DNA of 64,000 nt from NCBI GenBank assembly GCA_033439295.1, contig JAVTLE010000010.1, positions 992,001 through 1,056,000 of the forward strand, read 5' to 3'. A model generated the notes under the pieces. The model had not been told where the DNA came from, did no database searches, and was given only the letters and a program-made list of their open reading frames with translations. Shown piece by piece: positions 23,069-33,948 of this stretch. The stretch's first letter is position 1. Each line of letters opens with the position of its first letter. The DNA comes from Deuterostichococcus epilithicus. Lineage: Eukaryota; Chlorophyta; Trebouxiophyceae; Prasiolales; Stichococcaceae. The translations under genes and the position numbers were made by a program.

Positions 23069-23599
23069 GGCAAGGCCGCCTGGCGTCTGCGCTAACGTCT
23101 GCAAAATGTTTCCAGTGAATGTTTCCAGTATACTATGATAAATAACGACGAGCAGGTACTCTGTCAAAGTGTCTCCGACACCCTGCACCCTCCAGTTTGT
23201 ATCTGAAGGTTGGATTCGAAGCCTGCTTGCTGGTGCGCCCTGTTGCTGAGCACTTGCTCTTGTCAGCTGTACCGGTCTCAGATATCGGAGAAAGGTCCTG
23301 TAGGGCGCTGCAAGGCGCAGCTCAGGCATTTCCAGCAGAGGGATTATCGTTTATTCCTTCCTTCCCCTCTGAAAGGCCGAAGGCTCCAAAGCTAATGGCA
23401 AATTTGGCATTCAGCTTGAACATCTTGTACCCCATCGAAAGCTTGGCATGCATCGCGCTGCGAGTCTGCATAGGCCGGCGCACGCTTGACAAACTGCAAT
23501 TCATTCGATCGCGAATTGTGTGTGTCTTGGTGCACCGGAGAGGCACGCCTGAAGCCTTTGCAACATCCTATCCTTGCGTGACTAGAACAGCTCCCCACT
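23069..23599. promoter_or_regulatory. Divergent promoter region shared by PSMG2 and CAND1
   Basis: 531 bp between the start codons of two protein-turnover genes. Seen: a direct repeat of AATGTTTCCAGTG near 23104-23130, and a symmetric TGGCAAATTTGGCA near 23396-23409. I cannot tie either to a known factor. No other exon is recognised. Confidence 0.5.
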
Positions 23600-26500
23600 A
23601 TGGCCAGCAATTCGACGCTCAATAGCATCCTCGAGAAGGTGACTGCCAGCATACACAGCACGATCGAGAGTCTGTCGTCAGCCTCATGCACGTGCACGTA
23701 CAACGTGATGACAATCATGCGTGTGTTTCAGACGGACGAACCTGCTGATATAGCGGTTGCTCCGTTGCGCAGGTCAGCTCGAGGGACAAGGTGCGTCATC
23801 CGCGGCCATGGCATCCTGGACTTGAGCGGCACAACAAGCTGTCGTGGAATGCTTACACTGCCCTGAGGATCAGGAGTGACCGTGCGAAACGTTTAGAACC
23901 CGTTTCGGCCTCTATTGATCAGCAGTTGCATGTGCGCAGGATTTCCGCTACATGGCGGCGAGTGACCTGCAGTCGGAGCTCGCCAAGGAGACCTTCAAGG
24001 CGGACGCCGACATGCAGACGAAGCTCGCGCGCTGCGTCGTGCAGCAGCTGGAGGACGCCTCGGGCGACATCTCCTCGCTGGCCGTCAAGTGGTGAGGCTC
24101 GTTTGAGCGCGAGGCGGAGGCACCGCATCGCCGCGAAGCAGACTCAGCAAGCTGAGCACTTGCAGCACTGGTGCCTGCTGCACCTCGCAAAGTGCACGTC
24201 GGGATCTATACTTCCAATCACTGCACGCCGAAGCATGCTGGCTGCCAAATCAAGGCTGCAATCTTTACGTGCTCGTCCCGCTGGTGCAGCCTGGGGCTAC
24301 TGGTGCCACACCTGGACGATGGCCAGCTGAAGGAGCTGCTGCAGACGCTGTGCGGGAAGTGCACGGTGTCCGGCAAGAGGGAGGAGCACCGCGACATCGC
24401 AGTCATCGGCCTGAAGACCGCGGTGCAGGAGGTGGCTCCCCGCCAGGCGGAGGTCCTGGTGGACTTTGTCGTGCCCACGCTCATCGATGGCATCGCCGCT
24501 AAGGCAAGTCTGACCTGATGAGTGGTCTGAAGAGAGGCGGATTGACGTGCACCGCAGTTGCGGTTCAATGCACCATTCATGACGAGCCCTGACTGCACAC
24601 ACTGGTGCACCGATGATTCTTGAAGCAGATGCAGAGGCCGGATCGCCATACTCAAGACAGCCTTGCGGCCATTCAGCTTGGAGGCACGTGCATTCGTGGA
24701 AACCGCACACCTCCGAGTCAGTCGCTGATCCATCACGAGCCGCCCTGCTGAGTCGCACAGGATGCCTTTGAGGTGGCCAACGAGAGCATGGACATCACGG
24801 TCACGCTGCTGGACCGTTTTGGCGGCGTCATCATGGGTAAGGGGCTGCAGGCCAAGCTGCAGCCGGCGCTGCTGCCGCTGCTGGACGACAACCGCACCGC
24901 GCTGCGCAAGCGTGCCATCACCTGCCTTGGTGCGCCAGAGTTTGGCCACCGTCAATGCCTGGCACGTGAAGTTGCCGCGCTTCCATGTCCTATACGCTCC
25001 AGTCAGCATTGGAATGAAGTTCTTCAGGCAATCGATTGCAATCGAAGAGGACCGTTACGATCAGCCGGTCAGTGTTGCAGCCTCCCCACGCAAGGTGACG
25101 GCAGCATCAACCTCACTGTGGCTTCATGTCGCAGCGGCGCTGGCAGCATGTCTGCATGATGCGGAGCTGGACGCCACCATCCAGCACATCCTTCAGAAGC
25201 TAAAATCCAAAGACCTGAAGCCCGACATCGCTCGCACCTACATGCAGTCTGTGGGCGCCCTCAGGTGGGCGCCTTTTGATGACGCAGATCGTGCTTGGGT
25301 GCGATATGAACGATTAGAAGGAGGCACGAGGCAATCCCAGCTGATGGATGGCCCCTTCTCGTCACTGTGCTGGGCTGCCAAGTGGTTTGGCTCGCCTTCA
25401 TTGCAGTCGGGCGGTGGGCCATCGGTTTGGCAGGCATCTCGCCGCCGCCGTGCCGCTGGCCATCACATACTGCGATGAGGCTGGAGAGAACGACGAGGAG
25501 CTGCAGGAGTACTGCCTGCAGGTACAGCCATCAATATGTCCATGCTCACAGCAATCGCATGCTGTTCAGTGGATCTCTATCAGAGAGCGAAACTTGCCGC
25601 TGTGCCCATTCACGAAGTGGCAGACCTGGCTGGTGCAATGAAGACGGGGCTCAGTCAGAGTCGTGCAAGGCTTGAAGCTGTCGCCGCCGCCGCCGCCCAC
25701 AGGCGCTGGAGAGCTTCGTGCTGCGGTCGCCGCACGACATGCGGCCGCACCTGGACGTCGTCACCGCCACCTGCCTGAGCTACCTGAGCTACGACCCCAA
25801 CTACGCCGACGACATGGATGCCGACGATGGCGAGGAGGCCGATTCCGGGGAGGAGGACGAGGAGGACGAGTGGGTGTTTAAACGAGAATTAAATTCTAAA
25901 CAATGCATTGTGACTGTGGCGTCTTGCCGGACCCTTGCACTGCCTGCTGGAGGACGCCACCACTGGCGATAGCACAGCCGCACTGGACCAGCCTGCATGA
26001 GCCGACATGTAGACGACGCCTGGCCTGCTTGCTTGGGCAGTGCGCTTTGTAGTGCGCGCCGTGAGGGTTCCACTGCTCTGGCGGGCGGCGATGGGCACCT
26101 GTCAACTGGTGTGCAGCCTGAGCGAGGAGGCGTACAGCGATGACGACGATGTGAGCTGGAAGGTGCGGCGCGCGGCGGCAAAGGCGCTCGCCGCCGTCAT
26201 CACCAGCTTCCCTGACCTGCTGAACACCACCTACCCGGCGGTGGTGCCCGCGCTGCTGGCGCGCTTCCGCGAGCGTGAGGAGACCGTGAAAGCGGACGTG
26301 TTCGCCACCTTTGTCGCCCTGCTGCAGCAGGCGCGTTGGCTGTGCTGGTCTATAGGGCACTAACCCCTCCGGATCCTGCTGGATTGCGCATTCGCTCTGA
26401 CCCAGCAGAGACAGACTTTGCGCTCCTTCGGAGGATCTGAGCAAAAAAACATCCTGAACGTTATTTGCAGGAACATGGGAAGCAAGTGGCTCTGCAGCAG

Positions 26501-29500
26501 CCGCATGAAAGGCTCATTGCGCAATCCTCCAGTCCTGCAGGTGGGCTCAGTGGCGAGATACGAGGGCGGCCGCGGGGAGGGCCCACTGACCAAGCTGACG
26601 GCAGACTCGCCGGCCATCATAAAGGCGGCCGCGAAGCTGCTGGCCGACAAGTCTGTCAAGGTCAAGGCGGGCGCGTTGCAGCTGCTGCAGCAGCTGGTGG
26701 CGGTGCAGCCGGACAGCATGCAGAGCCACATCGCGCTGCTGCTGCCGGCGCTCGTCGCCATCCTGAACGTGAGGACACAATCCTTAGATGCTGCGTGTTC
26801 TAGCACTGACAATACGAGTCAGCCCTGCCACACGGCCAGAACCGTCATTCATCGATTCATCCATCGCGCGGGTTGAGGCAGGACAGGGTGTCATGCCGCA
26901 GGACAAGAGCAGCGCGGCGTCGACAATGAAGATCCAGGCACTCGTGCTGCTGCGCCTGGTGCTGGCCTCCAGCTTTGCGAGCGCCTTCCAGCCGCACGTC
27001 CAGACGCTCAGCCCGCCACTGCTCAGCGTCCTGTCAGAGCGCTACTACAAGGTGATGGCTGCTCGTGTCTTCTTGGCTACTGGTGCCTCTGCGAGTGCCG
27101 TATAAGTTCGAGGTCAACAGGCGTGTTGATGTGCAGCTGACAGTCGCACTGCCTTTGCAGAGCTTTGGGGGACAGCCTGTGTGTTGACAGCTTTTGAGCT
27201 CCCTGATCGTGCGACAGGTCGCGGCAGAGGGGCTGCGCGTTGCGGAGGAACTGATCCGCACTATGCGGCCGTCGCCAGAGCAGCCGCTGCCTGACTCCAT
27301 GAAGGTACGCCTGACTCTGCATCCGCCTGCACCCATCAGCAGGCATTCGAGTTCCCTTGATACTTGCAGCACTCCCATCCACTTGCGCCAGTCTGCTGCC
27401 TGTCATCAGGGCTTCCTGTGCAGCCATGGACTGAGGAAGCAAAGAGCCACGGCCGACTCCAACACAGCATGCGATCAGTTATCAAACCTGAACTTTATAT
27501 CACAGAATTCCTTCGGACACCGTGCACTTGCCCTGCTGACCAGGGGCGGGGAAGCCGCTGCACGATGCGGTGCTGGAGCGGTTGACGGCGGGGAAGCACG
27601 GCACAATCAGACACGCGTCCACGACCAGACATCAAATACTGAAAGGCGTGCGTGAGCCCATGCGCAGGGGCTGGTGAAGCCGCTGCACGACGCGGTGCTG
27701 GCGCGGCTGATGGCGGGGGACCAGGATCAGGAGGTGAAGGATGCCGCCATCTCCGCGATGGCCACCCTGCTGGCGCTGGCCGGCGACGCGCTCTCCGCCG
27801 ACCTAGCCGCCAGCCTGCAGGTCGGTCCCACAACGTGCCTGCGGGTCTGCATGCGGGACCATCAGGCTGTGAATTCCCTCGTTGTGGCTCGAGGCGTTCA
27901 GGTCCGTTTCGCGAGCATGGTCGCCGCCTTCAGACTGGGACTGGCGCTCTGCCTGAGTAATTGACCACAGGGACCACAGCCGCCAAGGTATATGCACAGC
28001 CGCGCTATGACAGGTGGGCGTGTCAGCTGCTCATGCACGTCTCGGACACTCAGATGTTGTAACAAGGGAATCCCTGAACCCTGAACCCTAAACCCATCAC
28101 ACACGCAGGTGCTGCTGGAGCGGCTGCACAACGAGATCACGCGGCTGACGGCGGTCAAGGCCTGGGGCACAGTCGCGGCTAGCCCCCTGGTGCCGCGCCT
28201 GGACGGCGTGCTCCAGCCGCTGGTGCTGCAGCTCACCTCCTTCCTGCGCAAGGCAAACCGCCTGCTGCGCCAGGCCTCCCTCAACACCACGGAGGTGACA
28301 CCAGTTGCCCGTATTCTGCGATCGCTGTTCCCATGCAACTGTGTCGTTTAGACAGTCGGTTCAGATTCGGCCACCAGGGCCGCCACTCACTGCTGGGAGC
28401 CGGAGCGTGATTGGATCAGGATGCTCACGTCTGCTGTGCCATAAGCTGGGCCATAAGCTGGGCCGCATCGATACACACACAGCTGTTGGGTGGGCAACAG
28501 CGTCTTCCATCACAGATCAGCCGTGCAGCAGCTGACGAGCGCGCAACAGGCTCCTGCAGCAGCAGCGGCGGCACAGGCACACTTGTGTCGCCTCTGCAAC
28601 TGCCCAAGCCTGTTGTCATCTAAAGTAGCTTCAGGTTCCTTAGATAACCTCCACAGGGCCTGCCGTGACGCTCTCTCTCCAGCGAATCGAGAGTCTGGTA
28701 ACCATGATGCTCGTGTTGTAGCATCTTGCGAATGTCGGATGTATGCCACTCCTGACTGCCTGCGGCTGTACGCAGGCGCTGGTGGCCAGCCACGGGCCGG
28801 ACATCGAAGCGGCATCGCTGCAGGCTACGGTGGCGGAGGCGGCGCCGCTCGTCACGGACACCGACCTGACCGTCACCGCCCTCAGCCTGCGCCTTGCGGA
28901 GAGCATCCTGAAGCACCAACCAGCTGCGGCCTCCGAGGTCGCACAGCAGGCGCGTCTTAGATACAGGAGTGGGCGATGGGTCCTGAGAAGCAGCGAGCGA
29001 GTGCACGCATGTTCGCTTGCTCTGTCCTGCTGCAAGTGCGAGCGCCCGAAGTGCGAGCGCCCGAGACCTGTGCTGGTAGTTTTGTCTGGGCCTGAGCCCG
29101 GAAGTTTGTTGCACAGGTTCTGCCGGCGGGAATGCAGCTGGTGACGAGCCCGCTGCTGCAGGCGGCGGCGCTGGAAGCGCTACAGGGCTTCTTCCTCGCC
29201 CTCATAGCCTGCAAGCCGGCAAAGATGTCCTTCAAGAGCCTGCTGGACTCTCTGCTCGCCGCCGGCAAGGCGCCGGTGAGCCGCCTCTGTACCAAGTCAG
29301 CACTGAGTCAGCACCAGTTCCTGTCTGGCTGTCTGCACTGCATTTCCGTCACTGTGCATGTTCTGCAGGCACTCAGAACTATGCTGAGGGCATCCCGGAA
29401 ATGTCACTCGATGGCACCGCCAGCGCTGTTGCAGAGCTCGACGTGTGAACATGTGGGTGACTGCTGTGCTGCAGGCGACTGGCAAGGCAGCCCAGTTATC

Positions 29501-32500
29501 GGTGGCGCAGTGCATAGCAGTGCTGTGCGTTGCCGCCGGCAGCAAACAGATCTCCTCGACAGTCACCAAGCTGCTGCAGGCGCTGCAGGCACGGAATCTG
29601 CTCGACCATGTCGGCGCATGTGCACTGCATCAGTCCATGCGCATTGTGCCAGCAAGTCCCACTCTCACCGCGGTCTGCTGTACGCCATGCAAACTGCATC
29701 CTGCAGGCTGTCACAGGAGGGACCTGCGTTGGTCTGCGCAGCACCTATGTGGACAATCCAGGTTCTGGCGTTGAGCCGACATCTACTCCTGTTCCTGCAG
29801 TCGGACGGCGAAGAGAATGCACAACGGCTGGCGCTGCTGACGCTGGGCGAGATTGGGCGCTCCACAGACCTCAGCTCCTATTCCGATCTGCAGACCATCA
29901 TCTTGGGTGCGCTTGGCAGCTCGGAGATGCTTAGTCACTATTCAATTTGTGCTCAGTGTGTGCCCATCCGAACAGCTGTAAACATTTGCCTCAACAGAAG
30001 CGGCCGTGGAATGCAGTGGAATTATTTCAGACTGCCCCGTTGCGGCACCAGATGTGACCCCTACCGTGTGCTGTGCAACAGACACACTGCAGGACGACAG
30101 CAAGAGCGAGGAGCTCAAGTCGGCGGCGTCGGTGGCGCTCGGTGGGCTGACCACAGGCGCACTGGACTCCTACCTGCCGACGCTCTTATCGGCGGCAGCC
30201 GGCCAGGTGGTCTTCCCTCGATGGATCCCTTCGTCATGGGGGACCGGGCTCCTCTCGGTCGCTGCGGCCGTAACAGTCTGCCATTGAGGGGCGGCTGTCC
30301 TGCAGCCGCCCCAGGCCTCGTCATGCAGCGCCCCACTCTTCCGCCTTCCTCTGCTGGGGGNTCAGGGAGGATCGGGCTCGGTGCCCTGCTGCGCACAATG
30401 CCCCTGCTCAAGCGGCTTCCTGCTTCCCTGTCGCCAGGCGGGGCAGAAGGCGCAGTTCCTGCTGCTGGCGGCGCTGGACGAGGCGCTGACCAGCCTGGCC
30501 GCGCCCGGCGCCGACCCCAGCCGCCTGTCGGACGCCCAGCGCGATGAGGTGCTTTCCCCCTCAGACCTGTGCTTGCTTCCTCCGCAGCATCGCCATGCAC
30601 ATCGCCGTCCTGCGCTGGCACACTCGAGTCTCACGCCGCCCATCACCGTCTATCATCCTGTTCCTTCCCTTGCACTGGCACCCTCCCCCCCTCCCAACCG
30701 CGGGACGCTTCGTCCAATCCCTGGCAGCTGCACCTTCGACACAGCGCCTCTCTAGTCACGTGCATGCATGCGCGCCTTTGTCAGGCGAGAGGGTTGACCC
30801 GCAAGCTTGCAACCACGCCCGCCGGCGCACTTCCAGTCGAGTGCTTGCGGCCCTCCCTCGAGCCGGAGTCCGCAACCGAAGCCCTTGGTGACCAGCATCA
30901 CATGCGCTGTCAATCAGTCGATTGATGCCGGGCACCCCGCACGCTTCCTTTCAGTTTTAAGGATCAATTGGCAATGCGACGTGAACGCAGGTGCTGGAGC
31001 TGCTGCTGGGCGCGTGCGGCGGGGAGGAGGACGTGCGCGGCGTCGTAGCGGAGTGCCTGGGGCACACCGCGCTGCTGGCGCCCGGCCCCGTGCTGGCCGT
31101 CCTACGCGGCCGCCTGGGCGACGCCTCGCCGGCGGTGCGCGCCGCCGTCGCCGCCTCGCCCCGCAGCATGGTGGTGAGCGATCCCGCTCCATGATTTTTT
31201 GCTTCGGAAAAAGGGAGAAGACCTCCTTCTATCTAGTTCCTCGTACTTGGGCCTGGGCGTAGTGCGCCTGCGTCCCGCACCTGCAGCCGTGTGCGGGGCT
31301 GCCGGCTCGCAGACATGCATGGTGGCGTGATTCTCTGCAAACCCCAATCGATTCTTGGGGAGTTCAGCGCTGACGCCTGCTGCAGCGCTCCGACCGCAGG
31401 TGGACCGGCTGCACCCCATCGACGAGCTGCTGCAGCCCGCGGTGCCGGAGCTGCTGCAGGGCCTCACCGACTCCGACAGGTGCGGTCCCACCGCCTGAAG
31501 CCCTATTGGACTTGATTGGAGCAGCGGCCGCAGTTGAATCTGCACATTCTAGCGACGTATGTGGATTGTGGATGCAGCGCCTTCCTGGGCAAGTGCAAAT
31601 CCTGCTGCCCATCACACGATGCGCCATCAGACACCGTTGCGCTTGTGGCCTGACTGCAGCGCGACGGCCTGAACCGCATGCGCAGAAAATCCAGTGTTGT
31701 GACCGGGCACGGCGGCGCACCGCACTGCATTGGCATGACACTCTGTACAGTTTGCAAGCTTGAAAATTGTCTTGCCTGAAGCTTTCCATGCACCGCCTGC
31801 ACCCTGCCGGTTTCCAACTTCCAAGCTCTGGCTCTACGCAGGCACGTGCGCAAGGCGGCGGTGCAGTCGCTGAGCACGGTGGCGCACCACAAGCCGCGCC
31901 TGCTCGCGGGCCGCCTTCCGCCGCTGCTGCCCAAGCTGTACGCGCAGACGGTGCTGGACGNGTCNCTGATCNGCGTTGTGGACCTGGGCCCCTTCAAGCA
32001 CCGCATCGACGACGGCCTGGAGCTGCGCAAGGTGTGTGACTTTTCGTTTTTTGTTTTAGTACGGGTTCTTTGGGAGAGCAAGGTGTGTGAATTCATCAGG
32101 CCTGCAGCGGCTGAGTCTTCCACGGAGAGGCCTGTGCATCGAAGCAGTGCAGCTGCGTGCTGACACTCTCCCGTGGAAAGAAAAGCCCCCGAATGGGGAA
32201 CTACAGCTGCCTTGATGCGTCTGGGCTGGGCTGAGACGCAATCAGCCGCCCTGACGAGTTCTGCCCTCCTGCAACGCTGCATCCTCTGTGCTCGACACCG
32301 CTGAGGCGCGTGGACGCTGCAGGCAGCGTACGAGGCCATGGACGTGCTGCTGGACAATGCGCGCGACCAGCTGGACTTCCCCGCCTTCGTGTCGCACCTG
32401 GAGGCCGGCCTGTCGGTGCGCCGCCTCAACGCCACCGGGGGCCGGCGGGCCAGCTGGGGCTGCACGCCGCTGCTGAGATCTCTGCTCCCGCGCTTGGGCT

Positions 32501-33416
32501 CTCCTGGACATGNTTGGGGGGGGGCGGGGNCCTTTGCAGCGCATGGGATGATCTGAAAGTCGGACTAGTCGCATCGCGACTGCCGTTCAGAGCACGCTTA
32601 GAACCAGCCAGAGGCGCCGGTGCCGGCTGCTGACATGCGGGCGCTGCACCCCCACCCTGCAGGTTTGTCACAATGTGTGACAATGCCGTGCGAGCGGCGT
32701 CCGATGTGCCATCCCCATCGCGATGCAGTCCGAATGCACCAGTGCCAGTCGCTGAGGCTTTGGCGGCGCCGTTGTTGCCTAGACCCAAAAACACTGAACC
32801 CTCAGCCCACCTTGCAGGACCACTACGACGTGAAGATGCCGGCGCACCTGCTGCTGGGCAAGCTGGCGGCGCTGGCGCCGGCGTATGTCATCGCGGTGCT
32901 GGATCGCCTGGTGCCACCGCTGCAGAAGACGCTCACTGCCAAGCTGAAGTCGGACGCCGNCAAGCAGGAGGTGACCGCCCCCCCCTTCTGCGGCTCCTGC
33001 CGTTCCGTGCCAGCGACAGGTCCCGCAGTGGCTGCTCCGCTGCCATCCTGCAGCACTGCGCCGTGTCATGCCCGTCACGAGGGTGCGGCAAAGATGTTGC
33101 ATAGGTCGCAGCTCGCGCGGAGAGCAGTGGGCGGCACAGGCGCTCTTACGAAGCCCAAACACAATCATTTTCTAAGCACATTCGAAGTTGGGTTTATTCC
33201 ATGTCCCAGGTGGACCGCAAAGACGACATGCTGCGCAGCTGCCTGAGGGCGATCGACGCCATCAGCCGCATCCCGGACGCGGAGTCAGTCGCGCCTTTCA
33301 AGGCGCTGCTGCAGAACACCGTGCGCGGCGGGCTGCTGGCGCCAAAATTCGCGGCGGTGCAGCAGGAGCGCATCGAGGCCGCCGGCGCGGCCTCCGCAAT
33401 GGACACCTCGCAGTAG
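23600..33416 (+). CDS. CAND1: CAND1, cullin-associated NEDD8-dissociated protein (SCF exchange factor)
   Basis: HEAT-repeat protein that swaps substrate receptors on cullin-RING ligases. Twenty-five exons give about 1,234 aa, the family length: 23600-23638, 23940-24091, 24290-24503, 24761-24929, 25135-25264, 25407-25521, 25700-25875, 26117-26330, 26541-26768, 26902-27051, 27218-27304, 27668-27820, 28109-28294, 28776-28949, 29117-29275, 29475-29588, 29801-~29908, 30093-30206, 30447-30548, 30991-31170, 31400-31479, 31842-32031, 32323-32415, 32818-32970, 33210-33416. Landmarks: [14 protein letters not shown], the acidic [76 protein letters not shown], and the C-terminal MDTSQ. GC donors follow 24503, 26330, 28949 and 29588. 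The end of exon 17 is uncertain (GGT|GCGCTT at 29908 fits length and phase). Bases 31961, 31965, 31972 and 32960 are N inside exons. Confidence 0.95.
27541..27730 (+). repeat. Tandem copy of an acceptor-exon junction inside a CAND1 intron
   Basis: The acceptor and 5' part of the exon at 27668 (CAGGGGCTGGTGAAGCCGC) recur at 27541 as CAGGGGCGGGGAAGCCGC, 124 bp upstream. About 55 bp match with some six changes and one deleted base. The deletion breaks the frame, so the copy cannot replace the exon, but it keeps the AG. Confidence 0.88.
28072..28095 (+). repeat. Interstitial telomere-like repeat next to a CAND1 acceptor
   Basis: Two CCCTGAA units followed by CCCTAAACCC end 13 bases before the AG of the exon at 28109. 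The unit is the plant-type telomere heptamer CCCTAAA with a CCCTGAA variant. Confidence 0.75.
28441..28464 (+). repeat. 12-bp tandem repeat in a CAND1 intron
   Basis: ATAAGCTGGGCC occurs twice in a row with no change. Intronic; no coding role seen. Confidence 0.85.
29037..29065 (+). repeat. 15-bp tandem repeat in a CAND1 intron
   Basis: TGCGAGCGCCCGAAG is repeated back to back, the second copy losing its last base, inside the intron between the exons ending at 28949 and starting at 29117. Confidence 0.85.
30361..32960. other. Seven ambiguous bases (N) in the 3' half of CAND1
   Basis: N occurs at 30361, 31961, 31965, 31972, 32513, 32530 and 32960. Four fall in coding exons, giving three or four undetermined residues (in LYAQTVLD-x-SLI-x-VVDLG and KLKSDA-x-KQE). 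They are single positions rather than runs, pointing to base-call or allele ambiguity, not scaffold gaps. Confidence 0.95.
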
Positions 33417-33948
33417 AGGGGCAGGATCTTGATTTGGAGGAGGAGCAGTGTACGTCTGTGCAGCAGAGGAGGCGGCGGGAGGTCTTTGCTTTGAGCGGGC
33501 TGTCGTGGCCGCGGCTGTGGCAAGGCGGGTGGGGCGGCAAGGCAGGAGACACTTCCTTTTGCCGGGCGAGCCTGACGTCGTCACGGTGTGTCTTGAGCGC
33601 TCGCTTAAAATATAACGGTCAACACGCATTGCCAAGCAAGGTGTGAAGAGTGCTCTCGAGGGGCTGCTTGGATAGGCAACGAACCGCAACATCTGCAAGA
33701 TGCCTTCCTTCCAGCGGCAAATCTGATCATATAGGTAGGTACCCTCTAGTAAGGTGGTCCACCACCCCAACAAAAGTTCTCCCTATCTCGATGGGGCACC
33801 AAGAAGACCCAGCTCGGCAGGGCAGCGTTCCGCTTCAAAATTGGCCCAGGCCAAGACTGCCGGAATGGCGGCCGATTCCTCAAACCGCAGGTTCGGCTCG
33901 TCCCATGGCAGGTCGCTCTCACTCTCTCCCCTGTACAAAGTCGCGCCC
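33417..33948. other. Convergent intergenic region, CAND1 / NXD1-like
   Basis: 3' UTRs of two converging genes; no exon is recognised. A short AAAATATAAC stretch lies near 33607. Confidence 0.5.

Noticed and set aside
27541-27600. Possible extra CAND1 exon
   Set aside because: Carries a one-base deletion relative to the true exon and breaks the frame; reported as a junction duplication.
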